Source: Sanderia malayensis
Lineage: Eukaryota > Cnidaria > Scyphozoa > Semaeostomeae > Pelagiidae
Direction: 5' to 3'
Assembly: GCA_013076295.1 (NCBI GenBank)
Contig: RQOL01000473.1
Location: 124,001-188,000, forward strand
Length of the DNA: 64,000 nucleotides
Positions 1 to 15,300 of the stretch are shown one piece after another. Each line of letters starts with the position of its first letter. The stretch's first letter is position 1. The notes below the pieces were generated by a model that was not told where the DNA came from, made no database searches, and was given only the letters and a program-made list of their open reading frames with translations. A program made the position numbers and the translations under genes.

Positions 1-1694
1 ATGAATCCACGTTATTACAGCTGAAAACTAAGTAAAATGCATGCATTTGCTTTTTTCAGTGATTTAACATTACTGCACACTCTTTGCACATGAATCACAT
101 TATTACAGTTGAACTAAGTAAAATACACATGCATTTGCTTGTTTTCAGTGATATTAACATTACTGCACTAATTGCACATGAATCCACGTTTTACTGCTGA
201 AACTAAGTAAAATACACATGCATTTGCTTGTTTTCAGTGATATTAACATTACTGCACTAATTGCACACGATTCCACGTTTTAAGACCTGAAACTAACTGA
301 AATACACATGCATTTGTTTGTTTGCAGTGATATTAACATTACTGCACACTATTGCACATGAATCCACGTTATTACAGCTGAAACTAAAGTAAAAACACAT
401 GATTTGTGTTTTCAGTGATATTAACATTACTGCACACTAATTGGCACATGAATTCACGTTATTACAGCTGAAACTAAGTAAATACATGCATTTGCTTGTT
501 TTCAGTGATATTAACATTACTGCACACTAATGGCACATGATCCACTTTATTACAGCTGAAACTAAGTAAAATACATATGCATTTGCTTGTTTTCAGTGAT
601 ATTAACATTACTGCACAGTAATGGCACATGAATCCACGTTGTTACAGCTGAAACTAAGTAAAATACACATGCATTTGCTTGTTTTCAGTGATATTAACAT
701 TACTGCACACTAATTGACATGAATCACGTTATTACAGCTGAAACTAACTAAATTAAACATGCATTTGTTTGTTTCAGTGATTAACATTACTGCACACTAA
801 TTGCACATGAATCACGTTATTACAGCTGAAACTAAGTAAATACACATGCATTTGCTTGTTTTCAGTGATATTAACACTACTGCACACTAATGGCACATGA
901 TCCACTTTATTACAGCTGAAACTAAGTAAAATCATGCATTTGCTTGTTTGCAGTGATATTAACATTACTGCACAGTAATGCACAGAATCACGTTTTACAC
1001 TGAAACTAAGTAAATTACACATGCATTTGCTTGTTTTCAGTGATATTAACATTACTGCACACTAATTGCACATGAATCCACGTTATTAGCTGAAACTAAC
1101 TAAAATACACATGCATTTGTTTGTTTGCAGTGATATTAACATTACTGCACACTATTGCACATGAATCCACGTTATTACAGCTGAAACTAAGTAAATACAC
1201 ATGCATTTGCGTGTTTTCAGTGATATTAACACTACTGCACACTAATGGCACATGATCACTTATTACAGTTGAAAGTAAGTAAATACACATGCATTTGCAT
1301 GTTTTCAGTGATATTAACATTACTGCACTAATTGCACATGAATCCACGTTATTACAGCAAACTAAGTAAAATACACGTGCATTTGCTTGTTTTCAGTGAT
1401 ATTAACATTACTGCACACTAATGGCACATGAATCAATGTTATTACAGCTGAAAACTAATTTAAACATGCATTTTTTGTTTCAGTGATATTAACATTACTG
1501 CACACTTAATTGCACATGAATCCACGTTATTACAGCTGAAACTAAGTAAAATACACATGCATTTGCTTTTTTTCAGTGATTTAACATTACTGCACACTCT
1601 TTGCACATGAATCTACATTATTACAGTTGGAACTAAGTAAAATATACATGCATTTGCTTGTTTCCAGGGATATTAACATTGCTGCACACTAATT
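1..1694 (+). repeat. Left block, deletion-rich monomers ending in a chimeric monomer
   Basis: About 18-19 monomers, many 89-91 bp long from single-base losses (for example GAATCACG for GAATCCACG, TAAATACAC for TAAAATACAC, GATTTAAC for GATATTAAC). It starts mid-monomer, so the array continues to the left. The first 290 bases have the same type order as 8281-8560, including an AAGACCTG monomer (282, matching 8551). The block ends with the chimera at 1603-1694, where the cassette order of the 10.7-kb unit begins. Confidence 0.85.
1603..1694 (+). repeat. Chimeric monomer K-front / C-back
   Basis: The first half is type K (GAATCTACATT, CAGTTGGAACTAAG, AATATACATG). The second half is the type-C tail (TTTCCAGGGATATTAACATT, GCTGCACAC). 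The switch lies in the shared ATGCATTTGCTTGTTT core. K is normally tetramer position 4 and C position 2, so the join shifts the tetramer register. The same chimera is at 33099-33190. At the corresponding places near 12.3, 23.1 and 26.7 kb a complete C monomer with TTAGAGCTG is present instead. Confidence 0.85.
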
Positions 1695-4600
1695 GCAAAT
1701 GAATCCACGTTATTACAGCTCTAACTAAGTAAGAAAGACAGGCACTTGGGTGTTTTCAGTCATATTAACATTACTGCACACTAATTGCACATGAATCCAC
1801 GTTATTACAGCTGAACCTAAATAAAAAACACATGCTTTTGTCTTTTGCAGTGATATTAACATTAATGCACAAAAATTGCACATGAATCAACGTTGTTACA
1901 GCTGAAACTAACTAAATTACACATGCATTTGTTTGTTTGCAGTGATATTAACATCACTGCACACTAATTTCACATGAATCCACGTTATTACAGCTGAAAC
2001 TAACTAAGAACGACATGCATTTGCTTGTTTTCCGTGAGATTAACATTACTGCACACTAATTGCACCTGAATCTACGTTCTTACAGTTGAAACTAAGTAAA
2101 TTACACATGCATTTGTTTGTTTTCAGTGACATTGACATTACTGCACACTTATTGTACATGAATCCATGTTGTTACAGGTGAAACTAACTAAAATATACAT
2201 GCATTTGCTTTTTTTAATTAATATTAACAATGCTAAACACTAATTGCGCATGAATCCACGTTGTTACAGCTGAAACGAAGTAAAATACACATGCATTTGC
2301 TTGTTTTCAGTGATATTAACATTACACAACACTAATTGGACATGAATGAACGCTATTACAGCTGAAACTAAGTAAAATACACTTGCATTTGCTTCTTTTC
2401 AGTGATATTAACATTACTGCACAGTAATGGCACATGAATCCACGTTGTTACACCTCAAACTAAGTAAAATACACATGCATTTGCTTGTTTTCAGTGATAT
2501 TAACATTACTGCACACTAATTGCACATGATTCCACGTTATTAGAGCTGAAACTAACTAAAATACACATGCATTTGTTTGTTTCCAGGGATATTAACATTG
2601 CTGCACACTAATTGCACATGAATCTACGTTATTACAGCTCTAACTAAGTAAGAAAGACAGGCACTTGGGTGTTTTCAGTCATATTAACACTACTGCACAC
2701 TAATTGCACATGAATCTACGTTCTTACAGCTGAAACTAAGTAAAATACACATGCCTTTTGCTTCTTTTCAGTGATATTAACATTACTGCACAGTAATGGC
2801 ACATGAATCCACGTTGTTACACCTCAAACTAAGTAAAATACACATGCATTTGCTTGTTTTCAGTGATATTAAAATTACTGCACACTAATTGGACATGAAT
2901 CAACGTTATTACAGCTGAAACTAACTAATTTAAACATGCATTTGCTTGTTTGCAGTGATATTAACATTACTGTACACTTATTGCACATGAATCCACGTTA
3001 TTACAGCTGAAACTAAGTAAAATTTGCATGCATTTGCTTCTTTTCAGTGATTTTAACATTACTGTACACTATTTGCACTTGAATCTACGTTATTACAGTT
3101 GGAACTAGCTAAAATACACATGCATTTGTTTGTTTGCAGTGATATTAACATTACTCCACACTAATTGCACATGAATCCACGTTATTACAGCTGAAACTAA
3201 GTAAACTACACATGTATTTGCTTGTTTTCAGTGATATTAACACTACTGCACACTAATGGCACATGAGTCCACTTTATTACAGTTGAAAGTAAGTAAAATA
3301 CACATGCATTTGCATGTTTTCAGTGATATTAACATTACTGCAGAGTAATGGCACATGAATCCACGTTGTTACACCTCAAACTAAGTAAAATACACATGCA
3401 TTTGCTTGTTTTCAGTGATATTAACATTACTGCACACTAATTGGACATGAATCGACGTTATTACAGCTGAAACTAACTAAATTAAACATGCATTTGTTTG
3501 TTTGCAGTGATATTAACATTACTGCACACTAATTGCACATGAATCCACGTTATTACTGCTGAAACTAAGTAAACTACACATGCATTTGCGTGTTTTCAGT
3601 GATATTAACACTACTGCACACTAATGGCACATGAGTCCACTTTATTACAGTTGAAAGTAAGTAAAATCCCATGCATTTGCATGTTTGCAGTGATATTGAC
3701 ATTACTGCACAGTAATGGCACATGAATGCACGTTGTTACACCTCAAACTAAGTAAATTACACATGCATTTGCTTGTTTTCAGTGATGTTAACATTACTGC
3801 ACACTAATTGCACACGATTCCACGTTATTAGAGCTGAAACTAACTAAAATACACATGCATTTGTTTGTTTGCAGTGATATTAACATTACTGCACACTAGT
3901 TGCACATGAATCCACGTTATTACAGCTGAAACTAAGTAAACTACACATACATTTGCGTGTTTTCAGTGATATTAACACTACTGCACACACTAATGGCACA
4001 TGAGTTCACTTTATTACAGTTGAAAGTAAGTAAAATACACATGCATTTGCATGTTTTCAGTGATATTAACATTACTGCACAGTAATGGCACATGAATCCA
4101 CGTTGTTACACCTCAAACTAAGTAAAATACACGTGCATTTGCTTGTTTTCAGTGATATTAACATTACTGCACACTAATTGGACATGAATCAATGTTATTA
4201 CAGCTGAAACTAACTAATTTAAACATGCATTTGTTTGTTTGCAGTGATATTAACATTACTGCACACTTATTGCACACGAATCCACGTTATTACAGCTGAA
4301 ACTAAGTAAAAGTTGCATGCATTTGCTTTTTTCAGTGATTTTAACATTACTGCACACTCTTTGCACATGAATCTACATTATTACAGTTGGAACTAAGTAA
4401 AATATACATGCATTTGCTTGTTTTCAGTGATATTAACATTACTGCGCACTAATTGCACATGATTCCACGTTTTACAGCTGAGGCTAAGTAAAATACACAT
4501 GCATTTGCTTGTTTTCAGTGATATTAACTTTACTGCACTCTAATTGCACACGATTCCACGCTTTAAGACCTGAAACTAACTGAAATACACATGCATTTGT

Positions 4601-7600
4601 TTGTTTGCAGTGATATTAACATTACTGCACACTTATTGTACATGAATCCATGTTGTTACAGCTGAAACTAATTAAAAGACACATGATTTGTTTGTTTGCT
4701 GTGATATTAACATTACTACACACTAATTGCACATGAATTCACGTTATTACAGATGCAACTAAGTAAAATACACATGCATTTGCTTCTTTTCAGTGATATT
4801 AACATTACTGCACAGTAATGGCACATGAATCCACGTTGTTACACCTCAAACTAAGTAAAATACACATGCATTTGCTTGTTTTCAGTGATATTAAAATTAC
4901 TGCACACTAATTGGACATGAATCAACGTTATTACAGCTGAAACTAACTAATTTAAACATGCATTTGTTTGTTTGCAGTGATATTAACATTACTACACTAA
5001 TTGCACATGAATCCACGTTATTACAGCTGAAACTAAGTAAACTACACATGTATTTGCTTGTTTTCAGTGATATTAACACTACTGTACACTAATGGCACAT
5101 GAGTCCACTTTATTACAGTTGAAAGTAAGTAAAATACACATGCATTTGCATGTTTTCAGTGATATTAACATTACTGCAGAGTAATGGCACATGAATCCAC
5201 GTTGTTACACCTCAAACTAAGTAAAATACACATGCATTTGCTTGTTTTCAGTGATATTAACATTACTGCACACTAATTGGACATGATTCCACGTTATTAG
5301 AGCTGAAACTAACTAAAATACACATGCATTTGTTTTGTTTCCAGGGATATTAACATTGCTGCACACTAATTGCACATGAATCCACGTTATTACAGCTCTA
5401 ACTAAGTAAGAAAGACAGGCACTTGGGTGTTTTCAGTCATATTAACACTACTGCACACTAATTGCACATGAATCTACGTTCTTACAGCTGAAACTAAGTA
5501 AAATACACATGCCTTTTGCTTCTTTTCAGTGATATTAACATTACTGCACAGTAATGGCACATGAATCCACGTTGTTACCTCAAACTAAGTAAAATACACA
5601 TGCATTTGCTTGTTTTCAGTGATACTAAAATTACTGCACACTAATTGGACATGAATCAACGTTATTACAGCTGAAACTAACTAATTAAACATGCATTTGC
5701 TTGTTTGCAGTGATATTAACATTACTGTACACTTATTGCACATGAATCCACGTTGTTACAGCTCAAACTAAGTAAATTACACATGCATTTGCTGTTTTTC
5801 AGTGATTAACATTACTGCACACTATTGCACATGAATCACGTTATTAGAGCTGAAACTAACTAAAATACACATGCATTTGTTTGTTTGCAGTGATATTAAC
5901 ATTACTGCACACTAATTGCACATGAATCCACGTTATTACAGCTGAAACTAAGTAAACTACACATGCATTTGCGTGTTTTCAGTGATATTAACACTACTGC
6001 ACACTAATGGCACATGAGTCACTTTATTACAGTTGAAACTAAGTAAAATACACATGCATTTGCATGTTTTCAGTGATATTAACATTACTGCACAGTAATG
6101 GCACATGAATCACGTTGTTACACCTCAAACTAAGTAAAATACACATGCATTTGCTTGTTTTCAGTGATATTAACATTACTGCACACTAATTGGACATGAA
6201 TCAACGTTATTACAGCTGAAACTAACTAATTACACATGCATTTGTTTGTTTGCAGTGATATTAACATTACTGCACACTAATTGCACATGAATCCACGTTA
6301 TTACAGCTGAAACTAAGTAAACTACACATGCATTTGCTTGTTTTCAGTGATATTAACACTACTGCACACTAATGGCACATGATCCACTTTATTACAGTTG
6401 AAAGTAAGTAAAATACACATGCATTTGCATGTTTTCAGTGATATTAACATTACTGCACAGTAATGGCACATGAATCCACGTTGTTACACCTCAAACTAAG
6501 TAAAATACACATGCATTTGCTTGTTTTCAGTGATATTAACATTACTGCACACTAATTGCACATGAATCACGTTATTACAGCTGAAACTAACTAAATACAC
6601 ATGCATTTGTTTGTTTGCAGTGATATTAACATTACTGCACACTAATTGCACATGAATCCACGTTATTACAGCTGAAACTAAGTAAAACTACACATGCATT
6701 TGCGTTTTTCAGTGATATTAACACTACTGCACACTAATGCACATGAATCCACGTTATTACAGTTGAAAGTAAGTAAAATACACATGCATTTGCTGTTTCA
6801 GTGATATTAACATTACTGCACAGTAATGGCACATGAATCACGTTGTTACACCTCAAACTAAGTAAATACACATGCATTTGCTTGTTTTCAGTGATTAACA
6901 TTACTGCACACTAATTGCACATGAATCCACGTTATTACAGCTGAAACTAACTAAATACACATGCATTTGTTTGTTTGCAGTGATATTAACATTACTGCAC
7001 ACTATTGCACATGAATCCACGTTATTACAGCTGAAACTAAGTAAAACTACACATGCATTTGCGTGTTTTCAGTGATATTAACATTACTGCACACTAATGC
7101 ACATGATCACTTTATTACAGTTGAAACTAAGTAAAATACACATGCATTTGCGTTTTCAGTGATATTAACATTACTGCACAGTAATGGCACATGAGATCCA
7201 CGTTGTTACACTCAAACTAAGTAAAATACACTGCATTTGCTTGTTTTCAGTGATATTAACATTACTGCACACTAATTGACATGAATCACGTTATTACAGC
7301 TGAAACTAACTAAATACACATGCATTTGTTTTTCAGTGATATTAACATTACTGCACACTAATTGCACATGAATCCACGTTATTACAGCTGAAACTAAGTA
7401 AATACACATGCATTTGCGTGTTTTCAGTGATATTAACATTACTGCACACTAATTGCACATGAATCCACGTTATTACAGCTAACTAAGTAAAAAACATGCA
7501 TTTGGTTTTCAGTGATATTAACATTACTGCACACTAATTGCACATGAATCACGTTATTACAGCTGAAACTAAGTAAAATACACATGCATTTGCTTTTTTC

Positions 7601-10600
7601 AGTGATATTAACATTACTGCACAGTAATGGCACATGAATCCACTGTTTACAGCTGAAACTAAGTAAAATACACATGCATTTGCTTGTTTTCAGTGATACT
7701 AAAATTACTGCACACTAATTGACATGAATCACGTTATTACAGCTGAAACTAACTAATTAAACATGCATTTGCTTGTTTCAGTGATATTAACATTACTGCA
7801 CACTTAATTGCACATGAATCCACGTTATTACAGCTGAAACTAAGTAAAAATACATGCATTTGTTTGTTTCAGTGATATTAACATTACTGCACACTAATTG
7901 CACATGAATCCACGTTATTACAGCTGAAACTAAGTAAATACACATACATTTGCGTGTTTTCAGTGATATTAACATTACTGCACACTAATTGCACATGATT
8001 CACGTTATTACAGCTGAAACTAAGTAAAATACACATGCATTTGCTTGTTTTCAGTGATATTAACATTACTGCACAGTAATGGCACATGAATCCACGTTGT
8101 TACACCTCAAACTAAGTAAAATACACATGCATTTGCTTGTTTTCAGTGATATTAACATTACTGCACACTAATTGGCACATGAATCACGTTATTACAGCTG
8201 AAACTAACTAATTAAACATGCATTTGTTTGTTTGCAGTGATATTAACATTACTGCACACTATTGCACATGAATCCACGTTATTACAGCTGAAACTAAGTA
8301 AAATGCATGCATTTGCTTTTTTCAGTGATTTAACATTACTGCACACTAATTGCACATGAATCACATTATTACAGTTGAACTAAGTAAAATACACATGCAT
8401 TTGCTTGTTTTCAGTGATATTAACATTACTGCACACTAATTGCACATGATCCACGTTTTTACAGCTGAGCTAAGTAAAATACACATGCATTTGCTTGTTT
8501 TCAGTGATATTAACATTACTGCACTCTAATTGCACACGATTCCACGCTTTAAGACCTGAAACTAACTGAAATACACATGCATTTGTTTGTTTCAGTGATA
8601 TTAACATTACTGCACACTATTGCACATGAATCCATGTTGTTACAGCTGAAACTAATTAAAAGACACATGCATTTGTTTGTTTGCAGTGATATTAACATTA
8701 CTACACACTAATTGCACATGAATTCACGTTATTACAGATGCAACTAAGTAAAATACACATGCATTTGCTTTTTTCAGTGATATTAACATTACTGCACAGT
8801 AATGGCACATGAATCCACGTTGTTACACCTCAAACTAAGTAAAATACACATGCATTTGCTTGTTTCAGTGATATTAACATTACTGCACACTAATTGACAT
8901 GAATCACGTTATTACAGCTGAAACTAACTAATTAAACATGCATTTGTTTGTTTGCAGTGATATTAACATTACTACACTAATTGCACATGAATCCACGTTA
9001 TTACAGCTGAAACTAAGAAACTACACATATTTGCTTTTTTCAGTGATATTAACACTACTGTACACTAATGCACATGAGTCCACTGTTACAGTTGAAAGTA
9101 AGTAAAATACACATGCATTTGCATGTTTTCAGTGATATTAACATTACTGCAGAGTAATGCACATGAATCCACGTTGTTACACCTCAAACTAAGTAAAATA
9201 CACGTGCATTTGCTTGTTTTCAGTGATATTAACATTACTGCACACTAATTGACATGAATCACGTTATTACAGCTGAAACTAACTAATAAACATGCATTTG
9301 TTTGTTTGCAGTGATATTAACATTACTGCACACTTTTGCACACGAATCCACGTTATTACAGCTGAAACTAAGTAAAATGCATGCATTTGCTTTTTCAGTG
9401 ATTAACATTACTGCACACTCTTTGCACATGAATCTACATTATTACAGTTGAACTAAGTAAAATATACATGCATTTGCTTGTTTTCAGTGATATTAACATT
9501 ACTGCGCACTAATTGCACATGAATTCCACTTTTTACAGCTGACTAAGTAAAATACACATGCATTTGCTTTGTTTTCAGTGATATTAACATTACTGCACCT
9601 AATGCACACGATTCCACGTTAAGACCTGAAACTAACTGAAATACACATGCATTTGCTTGTTTCAGTGATATTAACATTACTGCACACTAATTGTACATGA
9701 ATCCATGTTGTTACAGCTGAAACTAATAAAAGACACATGCATTTGTTTGTTTGCAGTGATATTAACATTACTACACACTAATTGCACATGAATTCACGTT
9801 ATTACAGCTGAAACTAAGTAAAAACATGCATTTGCTTTTTTTCAGTGATATTAACATTACTGACACTAATTGCACATGAATCACGTTATTACAGTTGAAA
9901 CTAAGTAAAATACACATGCATTTTTGTTTGCAGTGATATTAACATTACTGCACACTAATTGCACATGAATCACGTTATTACAGCTGAAACTAAGTAAAAT
10001 ACACATGCATTTGCTTGTTTTCAGTGATATTAACATTACTGCACAGTAATTGGCACATGAATCCACGTTGTTACAGCTCAAACTAAGTAAAATACACATG
10101 CATTTGCTTGTTTTCAGTGATATTAAATTACTGCACACTAATTGCACATGAATCAACGTTATTACAGCTGAACTAACTAAAAAACATGCATTTGCTTGTT
10201 TTGCAGTGATATTAACATTACTGCACACTTATTGCACATGAATCCACGTTATTACAGCTGAAACTAAGTAAAATGCATGCATTTGCTTGTTTTCAGTGAT
10301 ATTAACATTACTGCACACTATTGCACTTGAATCCACGTTATTACAGTTGAACTAGTAAAATACACATGCATTTGTTTGTTTCAGTGATATTAACATTACT
10401 GCACACTAATTGCACATGAATCCACGTTATTACAGCTGAAACTAAGTAAATACACATGCATTTGCTGTTTTCAGTGATATTAACATTACTGCACACTAAT
10501 GCACATGATCCACTTTATTACAGTTGAAAGTAAGTAAAATACACATGCATTTGCATGTTTTCAGTGATATTAACATTACTGCACAGTAATGCACATGAAT

Positions 10601-12399
10601 CCACGTTGTTACACTCAAACTAAGTAAAATACACATGCAATTACTTGTTTTCAGTGATATTAACATTACTGCACACTAATTGACATGAATCACGTTATTA
10701 CAGCTGAAACTAACTAAATAACATGCATTTGTTGTTTGCAGTGATATTAACATTACTGCACACTAATTGCACATGAATCCACGTTATTACAGCTGAAACT
10801 AAGTAAATACACATGCATTTGCGTGTTTTCAGTGATATTAACATTACTGCACACTAATGGCACATGAATCCACGTTATTACAGCTGAAACTAAGTAAAAC
10901 ATGCATTTGCATGTTTGCAGTGATATTAACATTACTGCACACTAATGCACATGAATCACGTTGTTACACCTCAAACTAAGTAAATTACACATGCATTTGT
11001 TGTTTTCAGTGATGTTAACATTACTGCACACTAGTGCACATGAATCCACGTTATTACACTGAAACTAAGTAAACTACACATACATTTGCGTGTTTTCAGT
11101 GATATTAACACTACTGCACACTAATGGCACATGATCACTTTATTACAGTTGAAAGTAAGTAAAATACACATGCATTTGCTTGTTTTCAGTGATATTAACA
11201 TTACTGCACAGTAATGGCACATGAATCCACGTTTACACTCAAACTAAGTAAAATACACGTGCATTTGCTTGTTTTCAGTGATATTAACATTACTGTACAC
11301 TAATGGACATGAATCATGTTATTACAGCTGAAACTAACTAATTTAAACATGCATTTGTTTGTTTGCAGTGATATTAACATTACTGCACACTTATTGCACA
11401 CGAATCCACGTTATTACAGCTGAAACTAAGTAAATAGTCATGCATGCATTTGCTTCTTTTCAGTGATTTAACATTACTGCACTCTTTGCACATGAATCTA
11501 CATTATTACAGTTGAACTAAGTAAAATATACATGCATTTGCTTGTTTTCAGTGATATTAACATTACTGCGCACTAATTGCACATGAATCCACGTTTTACA
11601 GCTGAAAGGCTAAGTAAAATACACATGCATTTGCTTGTTTTCAGTGATATTAACTTTACTGCACTCTAATTGCACACGATTCCACGCTTTAAGACCTGAA
11701 ACTAACTGAAATACACATGCATTTGTTTGTTTGCAGTGATATTAACATTACTGCACACTTATTGACATGAATCCATGTTGTTACAGTGAAACTAATTAAA
11801 AGACACATGGATTTGTTTGTTTTGCAGTGATATTAACATTACTACACACTAATTGCACATGAATTCACGTTATTACAGATGCAACTAAGTAAAATACACA
11901 TGCATTTGCTTGTTTCAGTGATATTAAATTACTGCACACTAATTGACATGAATCACGTTATTACAGCTGAAACTAACTAATTTACACATGCATTTGTTTG
12001 TTTGCAGTGATATTAACATTACTCCACACTAATTGCACATGAATCCACGTTATTACAGCTGAAACTAAGTAAACTACACATGTATTTGCTTGTTTTCAGT
12101 GATATTAACACTACTGACACTAATGGCACATGAGTCCACTTATTACAGTTGAAAGTAAGTAAAATACACATGCATTTGCATGTTTTCAGTGATATTAACA
12201 TTACTGCAGAGTAATGGCACATGAATCCACGTTGTTACACCTCAAACTAAGTAAAATACACATGCATTTGCTTGTTTTCAGTGATATTAACATTACTGCA
12301 CACTAATTGCACATGATTCCACGTTATTAGAGCTGAAACTAACTAAAATACACATGCATTTGTTTGTTTCCAGGATATTAACATTGCTGCACACTAATT
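1695..12399 (+). repeat. Higher-order repeat unit 1, about 10.7 kb
   Basis: Runs from one L monomer beginning GCAAATG to the next. Type order after the start: L P X Q R M N O B C L S B G J' T H I B G U I B' C' V I B G J K D1 D2 E F B G H I B C L S, and so on. Diagnostic AAGACCTG monomers lie at 4565, 8551, 9621 and 11691. Those in unit 2 lie at 15226, 19226, 20313 and 22415, with spacings 3986/1070/2070 against 4000/1087/2102. The length is about 116-117 monomers, or about 29 tetramers. From about 5.7 kb to the end of the unit many single-base deletions appear. Confidence 0.87.
5700..11950 (+). other. Deletion-rich stretch inside unit 1
   Basis: Monomers here are shorter than 92 bp. Between the AAGACCTG marks at 8551 and 9621 there are 12 monomers in 1070 bp, 34 bp less than 12 x 92. 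A clean stretch (22415 to 25994, 39 monomers) is only 9 bp short. Losses repeat at the same columns: GAATCAACG becomes GAATCACG, GAGTCC becomes GATCC, TTGGACATG becomes TTGACATG, CACCTCAAAC becomes CACTCAAAC, and CTTCTTTTCAG becomes CTTTTTTCAG or CTTTTTCAG. No other feature lies here. Confidence 0.8.
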
Positions 12400-15300
12400 G
12401 CAAATGAATCCACGTTATTACAGCTCTAACTAAGTAAGAAAGACAGGCACTTGGGTGTTTTCAGTCATATTAACATTACTGCACACTAATTGCACATGAA
12501 TCCACGTTATTACAGCTCAACCTAAATAAAAAACACATGCTCTTGTCTTTTGCAGTGATATTAACATTAATGCACAAAAATTGCACATGAATCAACGTTG
12601 TTACAGCTGAAACTAACTAAATTACACATGCATTTGTTTGTTTGCAGTGATATTAACATCACTGCACACTAATTTCACATGAATCCACGTTATTACAGCT
12701 GAAACTAACTAAGAACGACATGCATTTGCTTGTTTTCCGTGAGATTAACATTACTGCACACTAATGCACCTGAATCTACGTTCTTACAGTTGAAACTAAG
12801 TAAATACACATGCATTTGTTTGTTTCAGTGACATTGACATTACTGCACACTTATTGTACATGAATCCATTTGTTACAGTGAAACTAACTAAAATATTACA
12901 TGCATTTGCTTTTTTTAATTAATATAAAATGCTAAACACTAATTGCGCATGAATCCACGTTGTTACAGCTGAAACGAAGTAAAATACACATGCATTTGCT
13001 TGTTTCAATAAACATTACACAACACAAGACAGAATGAACGCTATTACAGCTGAAACTAAGTAAAATACACTTGCATTGCTTCTTTCAGTGATATTAACAT
13101 TACTGCACAGTAATGGCACATGAATCCACGTTTACACCTCAAACTAAGTAAAATACACATGCATTTGCTTGTTTTCAGTGATATTAACATTACTGCACAC
13201 TAATTGCACATGATTCCACGTTATTAGAGCTGAAACTAACTAAAATACACATGCATTTGTTTGTTTCCAGGGATATTAACATTGCTGCACACTAATTGCA
13301 CATGAATCACGTTATTACAGCTCTAACTAAGTAAGAAAGACAGGCACTTGGGTGTTTTCAGTCATAAACACTACTGCACACTAATTGCACATGAATCTAC
13401 GTTCTTACAGCTGAAACTAAGTAAAATACACATGCCTTTTGCTTCTTTCAGTGATATTAACATTACTGCACAGTAATGGCACATGAATCCACGTTGTTAC
13501 ACCTCAAACTAAGTAAAATACACATGCATTTGCTTGTTTTCAGTGATTTAAAATTACTGCACACTAATTGGACATGAATCAACGTTATTACAGCTGAAAC
13601 TAACTAATTTAAACATGCATTTGCTTGTTTGCAGTGATATTAACATTACTGACACTTATTGCACATGAATCCACGTTATTACAGCTGAAACTAAGTAAAA
13701 TTTGCATGCATTTGCTTCTTTCAGTGATTTTAACATTACTGTACACTATTTGCACTTGAATCTACGTTATTACAGTTGAACTAGCTAAAATACACATGCA
13801 TTTGTTTGTTTGCAGTGATATTAACATTACTCCACACTAATTGCACATGAATCCACGTTATTACAGCTGAAACTAAGTAAACTACACATGTATTGCTTTC
13901 AGTGATATTAACACTACTGCACACTAATGGCACATGAGTCCACTTTATTACAGTTGAAAGTAAGTAAAATACACATGCATTTGCATGTTTTCAGTGATAT
14001 TAACATTACTGCAGAGTAATGGCACATGAATCCACGTTGTTACACCTCAAACTAAGTAAAATACACATGCATTTGCTTGTTTTCAGTGATATTAACATTA
14101 CTGCACACTAATTGACATGAATCGACGTTATTACAGCTGAAACTAACTAAATTAAACATGCATTTGTTTGTTTGCAGTGATATTAACATTACTGCACACT
14201 AATTGCACATGAATCCACGTTATTACTGCTGAAACTAAGTAAACTACACATGCATTTGCGTGTTTCAGTGATATTAACACTAGCACACTAATGGCACATG
14301 AGTCCACTTATTACAGTTGAAAGTAAGTAAAATCCCATGCATTTGCATGTTTGCAGTGATATTGACATTACTGCACAGTAATGGCACATGAATGCACGTT
14401 GTTACACCTCAAACTAAGTAAATTATCACATGCATTTGCTTTTTCAGTGATGTTAACATTACTGCACACTAATTGCACACGATTCCACGTTATTAGAGCT
14501 GAAACTAACTAAAATACACATGCATTGTTGTGTTTGCAGTGATATTAACATTACTGCACACTAGTTGCACATGAATCCACGTTATTACAGCTGAAACTAA
14601 GTAAACTACACATACATTTGCGTGTTTTCAGTGATATTAACACTACTGCACACTAATGGCACATGAGTTCATTTTATTACAGTTGAAAGTAAGTAAAATA
14701 CACATGCATTTGCATGTTCAGTGATATTAACATTACTGCACAGTAATGGCACATGAATCCACGTTGTTACACCTCAAACTAAGTAAAATACACGTGCATT
14801 TGCTTGTTTTCAGTGATATTACCATTACTGTACACTAATTGGACATGAATCAATGTTATTACAGCTGAAACTAACTAATTTAAAACATGCATTTGTTTGT
14901 TTGCAGTGATATTAACATTACTGCACTTATTGCACACGAATCCACGTTATTACAGCTGAAACTAAGTAAAAGTTGCATGCATTTGCTTTTTTCAGTGATT
15001 TTAACATTACTGCACACTCTTTGCACATGAATCTACATTATTACAGTTGGAACTAAGTAAAATATACATGCATTTGCTTGTTTTCAGTGATATTAACATT
15101 ACTGCGCACTAATTGCACATGATTCCACGTTTTTACAGCTGAGGCTAAGTAAAATACACATGCATTTGCTTGTTTTCAGTGATATTAACTTTACTGCACT
15201 CTAATTGCACACGATTCCACGCTTTAAGACCTGAAACTAACTGAAATACACATGCATTTGTTTGTTTGCAGTGATATTAACATTACTGCACACTTATTGT

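Noticed and set aside
9881..10228. 115-codon open frame on the minus strand, and similar minus-strand frames at 56381-56701, 774-1052, 49861-50145 and many 60-90-codon ones
   Set aside because: All encode variants of the same peptide series read through monomers (NVNITENKQMH, SLKTSKCMC). A 92-bp unit shifts frame by two each copy, and such frames stay open mainly where indels make monomers 90 or 93 bp or where frames happen to lack stops. They cluster in indel-rich stretches and have no codon bias, start context or conserved product.
12990..13080. Short deletion cluster as a biological rearrangement
   Set aside because: Several separate small losses in N and O monomers that are intact in the matching places of units 1, 3 and 4. 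Scattered losses fit base-calling noise better than one event.
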